Source: Liolophura sinensis (lineage: Eukaryota; Mollusca; Polyplacophora; Chitonida; Chitonidae). Taken from it: 60,000 bases of DNA. Both the position numbers and the translations under genes were made by a program. The DNA lies in the NCBI RefSeq assembly GCF_032854445.1, contig NC_088295.1, positions 22,495,385-22,555,384 of the forward strand, written 5' to 3'. Below, piece after piece: positions 12,322 to 25,400 of this stretch; position 1 is the first letter of the stretch; each line of letters starts with the position of its first letter. Under the pieces are notes generated by a model. That model ran no database searches. It was given only the letters and a program-made list of their open reading frames with translations, and had not been told where the DNA came from.

Positions 12322-13443
12322 TTTAATGTGGCAATAAAAGCTTTTACACAGGGTCTGATCAGCAGAAGCCAACACCAGACGCCTCTTGACACATCAAGTC
12401 CCAAGAATGGACACGAACTATTAACACTGGTATTCTTAATTAGATTCCAAGCCAAGATTTCCTTGTATTTTGGCAAATACGCATTACACAGTACAGAATT
12501 CAACACTGGGTGTAATGTGACAAAGTCTGTCCAAGTCTGGCATGCCTGGAAACAAGTGTGTCCGTATCTGATGTAGGCCTACGTCCATAAAGTATGTCAC
12601 AGCACATATCAAAGCTGATGTTATGAGTTCAGGAATAGCATGAAATAAGTTAGTACCTGTGTATATATGTCAGACCGTGTCATACACTGATTTTCTTTTT
12701 GTCGTCGTTTCTCCAAAATTATTTCTACGTGCGCTCGTATAATGTTTTACAGCCAGCCGGTTCACACAACGATGTTTAAAATAAACTTAATTTTTTCTCA
12801 TAGTCTTCTTGTAAGTTGTAAATACCACCAGTTGTTATGAAATGTGATGTGACCACGTGTTCCAAGCGAAAATTTCAGAAATGTCTGTTTTTCTGCAATT
12901 TTGTAGTTTATACAGGTCTAACAATGTGTACAGAGTTTTAAACGACATTGGCATGATTGAAAAACAGCCGTTCAAACACACAAAAAATTAAATCTTTTCA
13001 AAACCCGGCAGCGTCTCTTCCAGTCTTGCCAAGCTGGTGAGGCTCACTGAGGCGTGACTGAGATGTGAACTACGGTCACTGACCAACTACCGGTAATTCC
13101 CTGCTCCCCACAGAGCATGCACCACTTAAAGACAACAGTCCCTGCAACGCATCATGGTATACATTCTCTAAAAATGCATCTGAAATTATTGTTAACGTAC
13201 GGTAGCATAAATTTCATGAAATCAATCTCAGCTGGGGATAATCAGTGTGAACAACCATACACATTACATGTCAGCAATAGAGCACAAGTCTTGTTCGACA
13301 AGGCATCACATGGTTCTAGATTTCACCTGGTATAATACACAATGGACAACTAGCTGTCCTGTAAATGAAGGTCTGCATGTATATCCCGGAACAAGGATTC
13401 TCCAGCTGTTCTTAACTCCAGAACTATTAACAGTATTTACAAG

Positions 13444-13481
13444 TTACATATCCTTCTGAGGACACTTGGTTCTTATGTGAC
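13444..13481 (-). CDS. TOP3A: TOP3A last coding exon
   Basis: Gives [12 protein letters not shown] and stop TAA, completing C-x2-C-x4-H-x4-C. The human protein ends with the same kind of knuckle. The tiny exon is supported by its TATTTCAG acceptor and phase. Confidence 0.85.
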
Positions 13482-16400
13482 CTGAAATAAAACGAGAAAT
13501 AGGTTTAAACACATAATTAAAATAATACATATGACACAAATAGAACCATTCAGTAAAGACATAGCAGATAAATCTTTGCTGTGATTATTTTAGAATTTGA
13601 CCTGTTGTCACACAAATTATCAGTTGTTGGTTAATGCACATCAGTCTATAGGCGAGTTGTTTAGTAAAAATTTACTGACCTACTTAATTGGAATTTCATG
13701 TCGTACTCAAGAATATTTTACTTACACAAAGTTGGTCAAGCATTATGGTTAGATGAAACCAGGTAAAACCACTACACCTGGTCAAGTACCTGACACACCT
13801 ACAAGTACTTTTAAATACCACAGGACCAATCGGCCATGTGGTCTCTGAAAGCTGGAGACCTGGTATGGGCAGGGTGTCAAGTACCCAAAAAGGTTTGCTA
13901 TGGGATGCTGCTGCCTCAAACATTTTATTCTTGTCTCTAGTTTTGTCATGTAAGTTTCACAATGAATTTAAGCTTCAGACAAATAGCACACATATTTCTC
14001 ATCAGTTATAGAGTTCCTCATGTAACTTTTGTACAAATAACATTTTGTCTATTCTGTATTAATACATCTAGCTTTAAGATAAAACTATTACATGCACCTT
14101 CCACTCCACAAATGCCACATTTGCGTTTCTTTGGAGCATTTCCTGTTGATGAACTTGAGCCCCTTTTCTGGCCTTTTCCATGGCCACCTGCCCCCCAAGG
14201 CTGATTTTCCCGCCAGCTGCCGGCTCCGCCACCACGACCAGCCCCTGAACCACCCCCTCCTGCACCAGCACGCCCAGAACTTACACCACTACCTGCAGCA
14301 TACCATCCTTAGTACTAATGAATCCAATCCAATGACACCAAACTGATGATTTAGCTGTCTCAGATGGGATATACTGCCTTGGTGCAAATTTCCTATTTAA
14401 AAGACTTTCTCATTTGTTTTACAACAGTACCATGGAAACTCCCACTTATCATGTACACTCAACAAAGCAGCACAATAATACACTTTTCACACATACAGTC
14501 ATAGACAGAACCTAACCAATCTCTGTCTTAAAATTTAAAAAATAAATATACAAGTGTAGTTGTCTACACATACCTTTTGAAGCCTTAAAACAATGTCATA
14601 ACAATACAATAACACAATACATTAACAGCTATGCTTGCCAAAACTTCTCCACAGTGTATCACTCATTTGAATTACTTTTATCTGGATAGATCTCCAATGT
14701 GCTTCACCAAAGGCAAGCCCCATATTACTTTGTGTTTTACGAGTGTGCTGACACTAAAAAAAACTCCAAAATGTAATAAAAAGAATTCCAATCTTGTGGA
14801 TTCCCTGTCTGACACTGGGACTGAGCCAACAGCTGGCGGTTCCTTGAAAGACAAGCATCTTAACCACCCTACCACGACTAATCCCCTCCATATTGTATTG
14901 AACTTGCCTTCTCCATCGGCCCACTGAAAGAATTTACAGCTCTCCTCTCTGGGCTTAGGGCAGACATAAAACTGTCTTCCTTTATTTGCGCCATCTTTCT
15001 GTACAGTTAAGCTTATGATAAAAAATAATTGTTTGGATTTCAGTGCATGAGTATTTAACAATGTAATACAATTTAACAATGTTATAAAATCAAGAGATTT
15101 AGAACTATTAACAACAGCTACGACATACCCAGTAAAGTCTTGAAATTAAATTAACTGACACACACAAGAAACAAAAGTACCAGATTCTATGTAGGTTCAA
15201 AATACATAACATCCTATAAATTCCAGCAAAATGCCTGTCATCAATGACATGAGCTTGAGGTCACATTTTAAACTTGTGTGGAGGTATGTTCTGATTTATT
15301 GATGATTACATGTATTAAACTTTCAACAAGACTCACAGTTTGGCATCCAGTCCACAGGAACATACACAGTTTCCTTCTCCAGAAGGGCCACTTTGCCGAT
15401 GGGAGGGTGCAGCATTAAAATGTCCACTGTGAAGACAGAATACTGGTACAAAGACTTCATACTGATTGGCAGTATGATTGGTGATTTACACTGTAGGAAA
15501 CTATTATAGCAAACTTTTTTCATTTTTAGGATGGCAAACATATCACCAAAGGAGAGATATGTTGAAGAAACCAAGCAGAGTTAGGTAACAACTAACAACT
15601 GCCAGGTTCTGAAAACCAAGTAAAGCTGACAGGTAACCCACTGACACGCCATTTAAACCAAGCAGCTATACTGTAAGTGGTAGGTAGCCACTGACATGTT
15701 GAGCAGAGTTGACAGGTAGTCACTGATATATGTATGTTCAGAACTGATAGCTAATCGTTGAAATATTGAGGAAACCAAGCAGAGCTGAGAGACAATCACT
15801 GAAAGGTCCAGGAAACCAAGCAGAGCTGAGAGGCAATAGCTGGCAGGTCCAGGAAACCAAGCAGAGCTGAGAGGCAATCGCTGACAGGTCCAGGAAACCA
15901 AGCAGAGCTGAGAGGCAATCGCTGACAGGTCCAGGAAACCAAGCAGAGCTGAGAGGCAATAGCTGGCAGGTCCAGGAAACCAAGCAGAGCTGAGAGGCAA
16001 TCGCTGACAGGTCCAGGACACCAAGCAGAGCAGACAGGTAATCACTGATATATTCAGAAAGCCAAGCTGCTGGATCTGACAAGTAATCAATGATACGTTC
16101 ATGAAACCCAGAGCTAACAACTTACCAATGACATGTTCAGGAGAACAAGCAGACCTAACAGCTTATCAATAACATGTTGAAGAAAACAAGCGGAGCTATC
16201 AGGTAACTGCTGCAACAATACCCACAGGCCAATACTGGCTGAGCGGTAAATAGAGTAACAGTATGAGGACACTGAGTCTGAACACAAAAGTTAAAAACAC
16301 CATAGCACACCCATACTACAGGCTATACCTGAATGATGGTGCAGCAGACTGATCTGGGCGCTGGTCAGCCCACAGAAAGAAAGAACAGCCAGATCCACTG

Positions 16401-19400
16401 GGTTTAGGACATTTGTGGAACTGTCTGCCCGTGTTTGGTCCTTCCTTACGGACAGTCAGTAGGACAGCATCTTCCCCACAGTTACACACAATCTGACTTC
16501 CCCCAGAGGTCATGTTGTGTGTAGAGTTAAGAGAGCCGTTCATTTCAGACAGGGGGCTACGGGTATTGTCCCTATGTCCACTGGTGCTGGATCCCCCAGG
16601 CATGTTCGCACGGGCTGTCTGTGGAGTCCTGAAGGATGTGGAGTTGCTGATGTCCATGCAGGAATAGGAGAGGCTTTGGGTCAGGCCAAAACTGTTCCCA
16701 TAACCGCTGTCTCCAAAGTTTGAGCTGGCTGATGATGTAAACTCTCTCACACCTCCATTGTTTACCACATGGTTACTGCCTCGAGGGGTGACACCTGACA
16801 ATATTTGAATACATTTTCTGCCAATCTTGATAAATTTGAAGATGAAATGTCTCTTGAATAACTATATGACATTATCATTAACTGTAACAAATATCGTGGA
16901 CAGTACCTTAGTCATCTGACTTGACAGGAATCACATGTATGTATCTATCATTTGGAATGAAAGTTCTGTTCATAGAAACATTCCTCATTCCCTAAGCCAC
17001 TGGCATTACAGAATAATTCACAAATAGGGAACAGCTCCTTTATTCACTTATTCATTCAGTTATTTCACTCATGCATTATTATAAGAGAATATTTCTCTTA
17101 TAAGATATAATATAGTGGAAGGAAACCAGTCGAAGCCCAGGGGAACACAGAACCATCTGCAAGTTGATGGCATACATGTGCCTTCCCACATAAAACTGCA
17201 GAGGAGTTGACAAACCTTGAGATGTTCTCAATGTTGACTGTGAAGAAGACTGTGTTGGTCTGACAGAGGATGTTCCAGACTGTGAAGTTGAGCTGGGTCT
17301 GAATGGTTTAATATTCAGTGTCTCTGTCAACATTTGGTCACATCCACCAATACATCCCACATATCTACCATGAAATCACAAATACAAGTATCAACAGTGA
17401 TGGTGAACATCTTCATCTACTTGTCAAAGAGTATTATCCTTTACTACATTTATTGTAAAAGAATGTAAAGAATCATCAACTTAATCTTAGATTTCTGAAA
17501 AAGATTTCAGTACTAAAAAGACAGGACTAAAATAACAGTACATGTTGTGGCATTGCAAAATATGTTGTCACTTTATGATATCGTAGGATCAGTAATGGAA
17601 ATTAGCAGCATGAAGTTACCCTATCTAATCTTCCCTCAACCTTCTGACCCAATCAGAAAAATGCCCTTTCACAATCTGTTTTTGGAGGCCTTCTTTACAT
17701 GGATAAAAAAGTCAAATATGAACGTACGAACTGAAAAGTAGGTGAAAAATCATTAGCACTAACAACTATCTAATCAGGTATGGGGGACCCAATAGATTTG
17801 TGATTTTGTGTAAGTTATTTTATCTGACTATTGTTTAACACCATACTCAAGATAAGCCATGTAGTTTCATCACAACTGGTTCCATAGTTTACCTTGAAGA
17901 CATGGTAACAAGCTAAATCTAAACTCTGACATGAGTCAAAAGCTTATGGCAATGATCACTATATAATGAAGCAGTGATTCCCCAAATATAAAATTTAACT
18001 GAATTTAGCTTAGAATTTCTCACAAAATATGTAATCTGTCCTAAGAAAGTATACGTATGTTGAAAGCCAGTGATGCATATTACAATGGAATTTGGATCAG
18101 CAGTTTTCAAGATGCAGCATTCCTTGGGGGAGCATCCATGAATTAATTTTTATTGAATTTGACTAAGTATTCTGGAAAAATAAAAATATACATAGTTACA
18201 GGTGGAATATAAATTCTGACAGAAAAGGTGGAAGGTCACTCACATTGACAACACATAGAAATATACATAGTTTCAGGTGGAATATAAATTCTGACAGAAA
18301 AGGTGAAAGGTCAATCACACTGAAAACACTGTAATAATTTCTGGAGGACACAATGACGAAGTAGAGTGGCAAAATTAAGAATATTACAATGCTGACTTAT
18401 CTTCTCTAATGGCACTTGGAATAACAACTGAATGTCTGGCAGCTGGTTTTCTTAACACATACATATACAGTAAAGATCACAGAACGAAGGGTTGTCGCTG
18501 AATTTTCTAAATATCACAGGATGAAATCACCTACAGAGGTGTGGCCAAGGGATTTCATCTTGAATTCAGGACTTACTCATTGGGAAGCATTGGAGCTACT
18601 GATCCTCTCTTGAATTTAAACTTGATCAGATGAACTGGCCCTGGTTGACACTAAACAGATAACAGACATGAATGATACTTCTGGTTCTGAGACTGGCAGT
18701 TCTAATCAATCAACATCGAGTCTGACAGACTAAACATTGCACATTATTTTATACTTATTCGACTGGTGTTTAACACCGTACTTAAGAAATCTTCACGTAT
18801 ATGATGACAGTCTGGATGGTGCATGGGTGGAGGAAACCTGAATGTGCTGAGCAACCCACTTACATTTGCCATGTACCTGATCAGCCTCTGGACAAAAAGC
18901 TGCATCAGTAACAGATAAAACTGATTCAAACAAGCGACCTTATTTGTTAAGAGCCTGATTGTTGCTGCACACAAGTGCTTTAACCATCTGAGCCAGCAAG
19001 GCCTCTCAAAAAGGCAGTGGATTTTAGCACATAAAAGAAAAAGAGAACCCTCTGAGAGATAACACGAAACATTCAGCTCAAAAGTAGAAGATGATAGTCG
19101 GCAGAACATGGTTTCCTTACTGAATAAAGTTTTCCAACACGCACACAATATTATTCTGATGGTCTAACAGGCAAAGACAAGTTTTTGCTTCATTACAGCA
19201 ATACATAACATGACTTGTGATGGATAATTTCATCAGCAAACCAATGGCTTTATCTACAATCAGTATAAACTGTATCAGAACCACTAGGCAATTAACCGTA
19301 TCTTAAAATCCACAAACCTACCACAATACAAGTCTGGTTTTCCACTGAGGCCTCCAGCACGAAATCTGGGAACCAGACAGCTTGTCTACAGTCAGGATAG

Positions 19401-22400
19401 CCCATACAACCAATGTAGTACCTACACGTAAAACACACTTGCTATAAAATACAAACAGCAAATATCATAGAAACACGAGATTGCCACAACATGGAGCAAA
19501 GCCAGACCACTACAATATACTTACTTGATTGTTGATTGTTGTTTAATGCAATACTCAAGATTTTTTCACATGTAAGATGGCAGTCAGTTTTTGGTAAGAT
19601 ACCTGACACGAGGCGAGTTAGTAACAAACTTTTCCACATGTGATACACAGATATGCACACCATACTGTTAGAACACGAGTAGTCTTCAATGAAAGTTGAA
19701 ATGTATAACCAGATAAAAAAAATATAACCAAAATTATTTCAAAAGAGGGGTCCATACAGTCATAGCCAGGCAAAGGCATCTTTTTATTACTTGCTTAATA
19801 ACTCTATAAATCACCCTTTAATCTGGAATTCTTATGAGGCCATGGGACATGCCATTTTAGAGAAATCGGAAACACGATGTCACGTGCTCCATACCATATG
19901 CTCTTCATTATTAGAGATGAGACACTGCTTTGTCATGCGAACTACGGCCCCCCTTAATATCACGACTGAAGGCCTCCTGGTTGAGACTTTGGAGAATAAC
20001 CGCCAGACATATTCCAATACCACTTTCTCATCGAAAATAGCTTTAATGTATATCAGAATTGTCAATAATCAGAAGGAATACAGCTGATTTAACACTACTT
20101 TTACAAGGTAAAATGATTAACTAGGAATGGATGATCACAGCAAATGGGATTCCTTCTTGGGTGGTACAAATCTGGCCCGTGATGGGTTAAAAATGAGAGC
20201 AAGGTAGCCCATTCAATTTTCCCTATGTGGGCGTTTTTGCTTACTTTGAAATGCGATATTTCGCTTATCCTACGACACAAAAATGAAAAATACTGCTTTC
20301 TGAACTTTAAATATGACTCCTTATTGATACATATATACATATGGTCTAGTGTCGTCTTTTTAAGACTGTGCAAATGGCAACTAGAGCAATTCATGGGACT
20401 TTGCCTCATTACCACTACTAAATGTATGAAATTGCATTTTTACCCTTTTCCATCTTTTTTTGACCGTAAAGTCATCTCTTGACCACACTGCGGGCAAGGT
20501 TTTACAGTGGACACTTCCATTTGAGTCTGATCTGTGAAGAAATGTAACACATGTAGAGCTCATAGAGAATCAATCATAGTCAGCATAAAAAGCTACATTT
20601 TGAGGAACAGTTGATAAATCTGTATAAAATAGTCTGACCATTTCAGACCAGTCATGTTTCAAATTTTCAAAGTTCAATAATTATTTTCCCAAAAGAAAAA
20701 TAACACAACTCAAAATCTGGTCACTGCACAGAACAACATACCTTGCTCTACAACTGGTTGGGCCTCTGCACCAAGAAACTGTGACAAAGCCTCATCAAGT
20801 TTTAATGCCTGAAAATTAATTCTGAAGATGTTTAACAGAAATTCAAGCAAATACATGTACATGTATATAGCGAAACTCAAAGCTTTGTTTTACCTAATGT
20901 ATCTCATGAATAAAAAAGAAATCATGTCTGATCCTCATTAAATGGATGTTGAAGGGGAGAGAACTTTCTGAATAAAGTCCATAATGACGAACAAACTGAG
21001 ATTCAACTTACTCTACTTCAAATTTTATGGCAGTTTTTACACAGTTTGCCTACACCTACCCAATGCCCACATTGATTATGTTGGGGTAATTTCAGTGATT
21101 TTGAAAAAGCCTATGTGGTCCAATTGCAAAGTGTTGGCTTGACACATACTTGCTCCATTTATGACACTACATGTAACACTGATAATTCAATTTCAGTTGT
21201 GGCACTGAAAAAGTTCAGATTCATTCATTTTATTTGATTTTTACCCCGTACTCAAACATAATTCACTTATGCTTATTATGGAGGGAAGAAACCTTGCAGA
21301 GTCCAGGGAAAACATACGACCATCCACAGTTTGCTGCTAGACCTTCCCACAGCTGGAGAGAAAGCCAGTATGAGAGAAAAGCTAGGAGTTAAAATCAGTA
21401 AATATCAAACATTTAGTGAAGGAAACAAACCATAACAGAAAATATCTACTGTGGTTTGTTACTGATATAGGTATATCTGAACTGAAACTATTTTTAGATA
21501 CTTACATTTCTGGAGGCTTCAATGAAAACTTCTTTGTATTTACGTACTTGTTCAGCTAACACAACTGAAAAAGCGAAATGCGGATCATTGGCCATATGGC
21601 AAAGAAGGCTGTTTTTCTTGATTTCATAAATCCCTAGATTATTTGGCATAATCCACTATTATATCACCCAATCACATTTTCACACCTTGCCCAACTTAAA
21701 AATATTTGTGAATTGGAAAATTTATTATTTGATTTATTTTTAACACTTTTTTTTACTCAGTTTACTTCCATGTTAGTGAAAGTTACACTACCTATGGTAC
21801 ATGTGGATACAGGGGTGATGACAGGCTCATGTTTTGTCTACACAAAAGTTACACTATGTATGGTACATGTGGATATAGGAGTGATGACAGGCTCATGTTT
21901 TGTTTACACAAAAGTTACACTATGTATGGTACATGTGGATACAGGGGTGATGACAGGCTCATGTTTTGTCTACACAAAAGTTACACTACATATGGTACAT
22001 GTGGATACAGGGGTGATGACAGGCTCATGTTTTGTCTACATAAAAGTTACACTATGTATGGTACATGTGGATACAGGGGTGATGACAGGCTCATGTTTTG
22101 TCTACACAAAAGTTACACTATGTATGGTACATGTGGATACAGGGGTGATGACAGGCTCATGTTTTGTCTACACAAAAGTTACACTATGTATGGTACATGT
22201 GGATACAGGGGTGATGACATGTTCATGTTTTGTCTACATAAAAGTTACACTACGTATGGTACATGTGGATATAGGAGTGACGACAGGTTCATGTTTTGTC
22301 TACACAAAAGTTACACTATGTATGGTACATGTGGATATAGGAGTGATGACAGGCTCATGTTTTGTTTACATAAAAGTTACACTACATATGGTACATGTGG

Positions 22401-25400
22401 ATACAGGGGTGATAACAGGCTCATGTTTTGTCTACACAAAAGTTACACTACATATGGTACATGTGGATACAGGGGTGATGACATGTTCATGTTTTGTCTA
22501 CATAAAAGTTACACTACATATGGTACATGTGGATATAGGAGTGACGACAGGTTCATGTTTTGTCTACACAAAAGTTACACTATGTATGGTACATGTGGAT
22601 ACAGCGGTGATGACAGGCTCATGTTTTGTCTACACAAAAGTTACACTATGTATGGTACATGTGGATACAGGGGTGATGACAGGCTCATGTTTTGTCTACA
22701 CAAAAGTTACACTATGTATAGTACATGTGGATACAGGGGTGATGACATGTTCATGTTTTGTCTACATAAAAGTTACGCTATGTATGGTACATGTGGATAC
22801 AGGGGTGATGACAGGCTCATGTTTTGTCTACACAAAAGTTACACTATGTATGGTACATGTGGATACAGGGGTGATGACAGGCTCATGTTTTGTCTACATA
22901 AAAGTTACACTATGTATGGTACATGTGGATACAGGGGTGATGACAGGCTCATGTTTTGTCTACATAAAAGTTACACTATGTATGGTACATGTGGATACAT
23001 GGGTGATGACATGTTCATGTTTTGTCTACACAAGTTACACTATGTATGGTACATGTGGATATAGGAGTGATGACAGGTTCATGTTTTGTGTACATAAAAG
23101 TTACACTATGTATGGTACATGTGGATATAGGGGTGATGACATGTTCATATTTTGTCTACATAAAAGTTACACTATGTATGGTACATGTGGATATAGGAGT
23201 GATGACAGGCTCATGTTTTGTTTACATAAAAGTTACACTACATATGGTACATGTGGATACAGGGGTGATAACAGGCTCATGTTTTGTCTACACAAAAGTT
23301 ACACTACATATGGTACATGTGGATACAGGGGTGATGACATGTTCATGTTTTGTCTACATAAAAGTTACACTACGTATGGTACATGTGGATATAGGAGTGA
23401 CGACAGGTTCATGTTTTGTCTACACAAAAGTTACACTATGTATGGTACATGTGGATACAGCGGTGATGACAGGCTCATGTTTTGTCTACACAAAAGTTAC
23501 ACTATGTATGGTACATGTGGATACAGGGGTGATGACAGGCTCATGTTTTGTCTACACAAAAGTTACACTATGTATAGTACATGTGGATACAGGGGTGATG
23601 ACATGTTCATGTTTTGTCTACATAAAAGTTACGCTATGTATGGTACATGTGGATACAGGGGTGATGACAGGCTCATGTTTTGTCTACACAAAAGTTACAC
23701 TATGTATGGTACATGTGGATACAGGGGTGATGACAGGCTCATGTTTTGTCTACATAAAAGTTACACTATGTATGGTACATGTGGATACAGGGGTGATGAC
23801 AGGCTCATGTTTTGTCTACATAAAAGTTACACTATGTATGGTACATGTGGATACATGGGTGATGACATGTTCATGTTTTGTCTACACAAGTTACACTATG
23901 TATGGTACATGTGGATATAGGAGTGATGACAGGTTCATGTTTTGTGTACATAAAAGTTACACTATGTATGGTACATGTGGATATAGGGGTGATGCCATGT
24001 TCATATTTTGTCTACATAAAAGTTACACTATGTATGGTACATGTGGATATAGGAGTGATGACAGGCTCATGTTTTGTCTACATAAAAGTTACACTATGTA
24101 TGGTACATGTGGATATAGGAGTGATGACAGGCTCATGTTTTGTCTACATAAAAGTTACACTATGTATGGTACATGTGGATATAGGAGTGATGACAGGCTC
24201 ATGTTTTGTCTACATAAAAGTTACACTATGTATGGTACATGTGGATACAGGGGTGATGACAGGTTCATGTTTTGTCTACACAAAAGTTACACTACATATG
24301 GTACATGTGAATATAGGAGTGATGACAGGCTCAGGTTTTGTCTACATAAAAGTTACACTAATAGGGTACATGTGGATACAGGGGTGATAACAGGCTCATG
24401 TTTTGTCTACATAAAAGTTACACTACATATGGTACATGTGGATACAGGGGTGATGACATGTTCATGTTTTGTCTACACAAAAGTTACACTACGTATGGTA
24501 CATGTGGATATAGGAGTGACGACAGGCTCATGTTTTGTCTACACAAAAGTTACACTACATATGGTACATGTGGATACAGGGGTGATGACAGGCTCATGTT
24601 TTGTGTACATAAAAGTTACACTACATATGGTACATGTGGATACAGGGGTGATGACAGGCTCATGTTTTGTCTACACAAAAGTTACACTACGTATGGTACA
24701 TGTGGATATATGAGTGATGACAGGCTCATGTTTTGTCTACATAAAAGTTACAATACATATGGTACATGTGGATATAGGGGTGATGACAGGCTCATGTTTT
24801 GTGTACATAAAAGTTGCACTATGTATGGTACATGTGGATATAGGAGTGATGACAGGCTCATGTTTTGTCTACATAAAAGTTACACTATGTATGTTACATA
24901 AAATAGGCTCATGTCTTGTCTACATAAAAGTTACACTATGTATGGTACATGTGGATACAGGGGTGATGACAGGCTCATGTTTTGTCTACACAAAAGTTAC
25001 ACTATGTATGGTACATGTGGATACAGGGGTGATGACAGGCTCATGTTTTGTCTACATAAAAGTTACACTATGTATGGTACATGTGGATACAGGGGTGATG
25101 ACAGGCTCATGTTTTGTCTACACAAAAGTTACACTACGTATGGTACATGTGGATACAGGGGTGATGACAGGCTCATGTCTTGTCTACATAAAAGTTACAC
25201 TATGTATGGTACATGTGGATACAGGGGTGATGACAGGCTCATGTTTTGTCTACACAAAAGTTACACTACATAGGGTACATGTGGATACAGGGGTGATGAC
25301 AGGCTCATGTTTTGTCTACATAAAAGTTACACTATGTATGGTACATGTGGATACAGGGGTGATGACAGGCTCATGTTTTGTCTACACAAAAGTTACACTA

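Noticed and set aside
14820-14890. Functional tRNA gene
   Set aside because: A- and B-box-like motifs are present but a cloverleaf with intact stems could not be drawn. A SINE head is more likely.
15653-16120. 155- and 114-codon minus-strand frames with L-G-F-L-D-L-S repeats
   Set aside because: Produced by the 41-bp minisatellite in an intron. Overlapping frames on the same strand are equally open.
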